This document shows positions 61,101 to 64,000 of a DNA stretch of 64,000 nt, piece after piece (the first letter of the stretch is position 1; each line of letters starts with the position of its first letter). The position numbers were made by a program, and so were the translations under genes. The notes beneath the pieces are model-generated. The model was given only the letters and a program-made list of their open reading frames with translations. It did not search any database and was not told where the DNA came from. This stretch comes from Ampullaceana balthica (lineage: Eukaryota; Mollusca; Gastropoda; Lymnaeidae): positions 766,948 through 830,947 of the forward strand of contig CALYLW010000056.1 in NCBI GenBank assembly GCA_944989445.1. Direction: 5' to 3'.

Positions 61101-62202
61101 ACTTGGGGTGACAGCAAAGACTGGGGTGGTGATAGGGGATAGATTTGGGACATGACTTGGGGTGACAGCAAGGACTGGGGTGGTGATAAGGGATACATTT
61201 GGGACATGACTTGGGGTGACAGCAAGGACTGGGGTGGTGATAGGGGATAGATTTGGGACATGACTTGGGGTGACAGCAAGGACTGGGGTGGTGATAGGGG
61301 ATACATTTGGGACATGACTTGGGGTGACAGCAAGGACTGGGGTGGTGATAGGGGATACATTTGGGACATGACTTGGGGTGACAGCAAGGACTGGGGTGGT
61401 GACAAGGGATACATTTGGGACATGACTTGGGGTGACAGCAAGGACTGGGGTGGTGATAGGGGATACATTTGGGACATGACTTGGGGTGACAGCAAGGACT
61501 GGGGTGGTGACAGGAGATAGATTTGGGACATGACTTGGGGTGACAGCAAGGACTGGGGTGGTGATAGGGGATACATTAGGGACATGACTTGGGGTGACAG
61601 CAAGGACTGGGGTGGTGACAGGGGATACATTTGGGACATGACTTGGGGTGACAGCAAGGACTGGGGTGGTGATATGGATGGGGGTGGTGCTTTGGATTCG
61701 GGCTGTGACACGGATTGGTGTGCTAATATCCAAACTGGACACAGTATTAGTCTCTACAAAATTTTTACCAGTATTCTCACTTGATGCTATTTGTTTATCT
61801 ATGCTGGTGACAGGAATGGATACTCCAGCCTCCTGCAGGCGCAGGCTGCTAGGCTGGCCACTACTGACCAGCCCAGACATTTGTCTGTCAAAATCAACAA
61901 CCTCTGCAGTTTGCTTGTTGTCAAGGTTGATGACAACAGTGTTGAAGTAGTTTTTGTTTGGTTCCACAGACTGATGCTGCTTGTGTGTACCAGGACTTGT
62001 CTGAACTTGATTGCCAGATTCTACCCCGACCTGTTGGCTTGTGTCTTTGTGCTCATCTTGAGTGAGATTCCTGTCAGATTGCGCGTCACCTCTGCTCTTG
62101 TGGCGAGAGTACTCGTGATCTGTTGGGTTTTTGTGATAGATGTGTTTATCTCCTCCTGGCAACGCTGCATTGCCGGGCTTTGTAGTGTTGGAAAGCTCCA
62201 AT
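55111..62202 (-). CDS. CABIN1: CABIN1-like calcineurin-binding/HIRA-complex protein, C-terminal half
   Basis: Minus-strand exons: 62202-59178 (3025 nt), 59044-58934, 58687-58524, 58301-58073, 57686-57612, 56894-56528 and 55601-55111. Phases are continuous, giving about 1486 visible residues. The first exon enters in phase and needs upstream exons that are not in view. Recognisable CABIN1 blocks are HYKSLYRLADVYCFSK, ARDLLLGRQDW, APGLFTERKQSNFFQ, GLWKIPIDDIDRSGCFASHV, RSVALLLKVLAELGD, SPDAGKKYLRDAERSGL and NIVYQVWVLGKGSDHLRKAT. The giant exon is mostly disordered and carries two protein minisatellites. Exon 56894-56528 has three copies of a 24-residue repeat. The C-terminus is acidic, ending DDDVIIIESD. 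CABIN1 is a TPR scaffold that inhibits calcineurin/MEF2 and joins the HIRA H3.3 chaperone complex. Confidence 0.88.
56105..56242. repeat. Small tandem repeat in the last CABIN1 intron
   Basis: Five copies of TGTTAGCCCATGTAGATTG(AG)TTCTGAA, with 29- and 26-bp versions that differ by a 3-bp unit. Confidence 0.9.
56560..56775 (-). repeat. In-frame 72-bp triplication in a CABIN1 exon
   Basis: Three nearly identical 72-bp units encode RLDDRMETEPLAYLDKPGTV plus KSVR. The frame is kept. The unit identity is close to perfect, so the duplication is recent or conserved by conversion. The first unit's start merges with unique sequence (VELTRLDDR). Confidence 0.93.
60000..60540 (-). repeat. Coding 27-bp minisatellite (9-residue units) in CABIN1
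   Basis: About 20 units of nine residues, of two interchangeable types, DKESDINQT and INVSDINQT (with LNF and INA variants). The DNA array is read in frame within the giant exon. The plus strand is also open across it, which is a side effect of the periodicity. Confidence 0.95.
61071..61678 (-). repeat. Coding 54-bp minisatellite (18-residue units) in CABIN1
   Basis: About 11 units encode TTPVLAVTPSHVPNVSPI with V/I and V/L changes. It is rich in Pro, Thr, Ser and Val, and predicted disordered. Flanking TTPIHI units (61690-61720, 61050) look like eroded edge copies. Open frames exist on both strands because 54 is a multiple of three. Confidence 0.95.
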
Positions 62203-62370
62203 CTGTTAGTGACATGAAAAAAAACTTGCAATATAAAAATACAAATGTTTTTTCTGTATAATTATACTGTTAAAAACATATTTAAAGACCTATTCCTGGT
62301 AACTCATTTTCACATTTTTATTGAAGTTTAGAAATGGAATAAAAAGATTTTTTTAAAAAACATTACAGAC

Positions 62371-62522
62371 GCCAGTCGAACACGCATTAGCCAGGGAATG
62401 ACCTTCACAGACACACAAACCCACAAATCTCGGTACGCCAGTCGAACACGCATTAGCCATGGAATGGCCTTCACAGACACATAAACCCACAAATCTTGGT
62501 AGGCCAGTCGAACACGCATGCC
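62371..62522. repeat. 66-bp tandem repeat, 2.3 copies
   Basis: Units begin GCCAGTCGAACACGCATTAG at 62371, 62437 and 62503. The sequence is unrelated to the 66-bp satellite at 37890. It lies just upstream of the CABIN1 giant exon, in its 5' intron. Confidence 0.9.
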
Positions 62523-64000
62523 ACTCAAACACCTTCTTGGCCTTCTTTTAAAAATTTTTTACTTTTTTTTTCATTTTGACAAGCCAGTTATAAAATTTCA
62601 CAGCGCTTCAGAGAAAATTAAATAACAAATATTGCACTTATTTTGGTTCAACTATTGATCATAAAGAGAAAAACAATTGAAGTTGTCTCAATTTATTGGA
62701 TTGGGACAGCAATATTCTGTAGTATTACTATGATTTTTTTGTTACCACAAAAATAAGGTACAGTCGAACCCACTTACCTCGAGCTCGGTTAGCTCGACCA
62801 CCCCACTATCTCGACGTTTTTTATTGGAACCGCCAAATTCTCTCTTTGTCTTAGCATTTTTTCATCGGCTAATTCGATTTTTTCTAAGTCGCCGAAACCT
62901 AATACCTCGAGCACAAAAGAGGGCCAAATTTGCAACTTTGCTTAGCTCGATCCTCATCGGTTCGCCAAGCAATACATTTTTAGTTCAAAATAGTGTTGAC
63001 ATCTAGCTTTCTTCGAGACTTCCGGCTATTGTGTGATTCTACGAGATTTCAATAAAAATTACCGGATGTTATTACCTTCTTTCACTTTCGATCCATGTGT
63101 GAATTAGATGTATTCACCCGAGGTGCCCCTAAATCGGCGTTAGCGATCTTTAATCCGTCATTATTTCGCATTGCATGTTATATTATTATTAAATTTAATT
63201 CATTTTCTGATGCATTGATCATTTTATTTTTTAAGATAAACGAATATCTTTAGAATTGAAAATAAAGGTTTGTATCGAGAATTGACGGTGGTTTTTATAT
63301 AATTAAATAAAAAATTATTATTCTTTTAAAAGTTTGTTGTCATTGTTGTTGCTTTGTTACCAGTAAGATACGTGACTTTGACACTAACATGCGCGAGACG
63401 ATGAAATCAAATCATTTTCTTAATATTCCAGTACATTTATATAATATTAATATACACGTCATCACTTTTGGAGGTCGAATTCTGATAAGGAATGATATTT
63501 TTAAAAATTCGCTGAGACATAGTTGACGGGCGAGGTCTAACACACAGCCCACAGCGTGCTGTGATCAACGGTCAAGGCCGCAATAGTTTTATTTATATTA
63601 TTACAAGACTGAGGAAATTCGAGAGCGTTCTGATAGTAACAGATATCCTGCACGTCAAAAGCATTAAACTTAAAATTACCATATTGATATATTTATTTTT
63701 TATTCGACGGCATTGCAAACGCGCAATGGGACTAGGCGAGGCGTAAACTTTGACCTTTTAGCATAGGCGAGGCGTAAACTTTGACCTTTTAGCGCATGCG
63801 CAGACAATTATAAACTGGTAACTTATTTTTAATTAAATGGAATCGAAACATGACAGAGACGTAATCAAAGTCCTTTACTTCGGCATAAATATATACAGTC
63901 GAAACAGCTTAAGTCGACGGCGTTGGGGTATGAAAAATGGCGTCGACATAACCGATGATCGAGTTAAAACGAAAACCAATATGGCGGCAAAATATTAACA
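62523..64000. other. CABIN1 upstream intron or flank with repeat ends
   Basis: I found no CABIN1 exon here. At 62762 ACAGTCGAACCCACTTACCT and at 63896 CAGTCGAAACAGCTTAAGTC resemble the left ends of Tigger/pogo-like elements. A direct duplication of TAGGCGAGGCGTAAACTTTG with CCTTTTAGC lies at 63732-63794. It runs into GCGCATGCGC, an NRF1-type motif. Confidence 0.4.

Noticed and set aside
61007..61784. Other open frames on both strands over the 54-bp repeat
   Set aside because: Periodicity artefacts of the minisatellite; only the frame joined to the conserved CABIN1 block is supported.

Overview
This window looks like nuclear DNA from an invertebrate animal, most likely a heterobranch gastropod mollusc. 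That call is inference, resting on AT-rich introns with GT-AG boundaries, metazoan gene families, tRNA-headed SINEs and a dense mix of LINEs and DNA transposons. There are no operons, bacterial genes or CRISPR arrays. Exon models below were built by eye from splice signals, codon phase and recalled family similarity. No database search was run.

Six protein-coding genes can be supported. HDAC11 (minus, 1795-7585) is a nearly complete class IV lysine deacylase in nine exons. UQCC5/SMIM4 (plus, 11867-13855) and UQCC6/brawnin (plus, 14217-14941) are two tiny two-exon genes in tandem; both encode single-pass microproteins that help assemble mitochondrial complex III. LLPH (plus, 33974-35116) encodes a small basic nucleolar protein. 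ACTR8/ARP8 (minus, 35843-52386) is a 13-exon gene for an INO80-complex actin-related protein. CABIN1 (minus, from 55111 to at least 62202) is the 3' half of the calcineurin-binding/HIRA-complex scaffold, with a giant exon full of in-frame minisatellites; its 5' exons lie outside the window or were not found.

Most of the rest is mobile DNA. Between 9 and 33 kb there are nested GGGGCCGTCCATAAA-type MITEs, several SINEs, a hAT with 8-bp target duplications that carries at least four later insertions, a 39-bp satellite, a LINE, and a piggyBac deletion derivative with intact ends and TTAA duplications. The ACTR8 introns hold a TA-flanked element containing about 37 copies of a 66-bp repeat, a 2.5-kb hAT with a decayed BED-finger transposase, and two LINE fragments.

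The most interesting signals are: the UQCC5-UQCC6 pair, which matches the arrangement of the bicistronic sloth1/sloth2 locus of Drosophila; a nested MITE with TGACGTCA (CRE-like) palindromes just upstream of that pair; the coding minisatellites in CABIN1; and a SINE and a LINE that share the same 3' end. HDAC11, ACTR8 and CABIN1 all act on chromatin, but nothing in the sequence shows that their proximity is functional.
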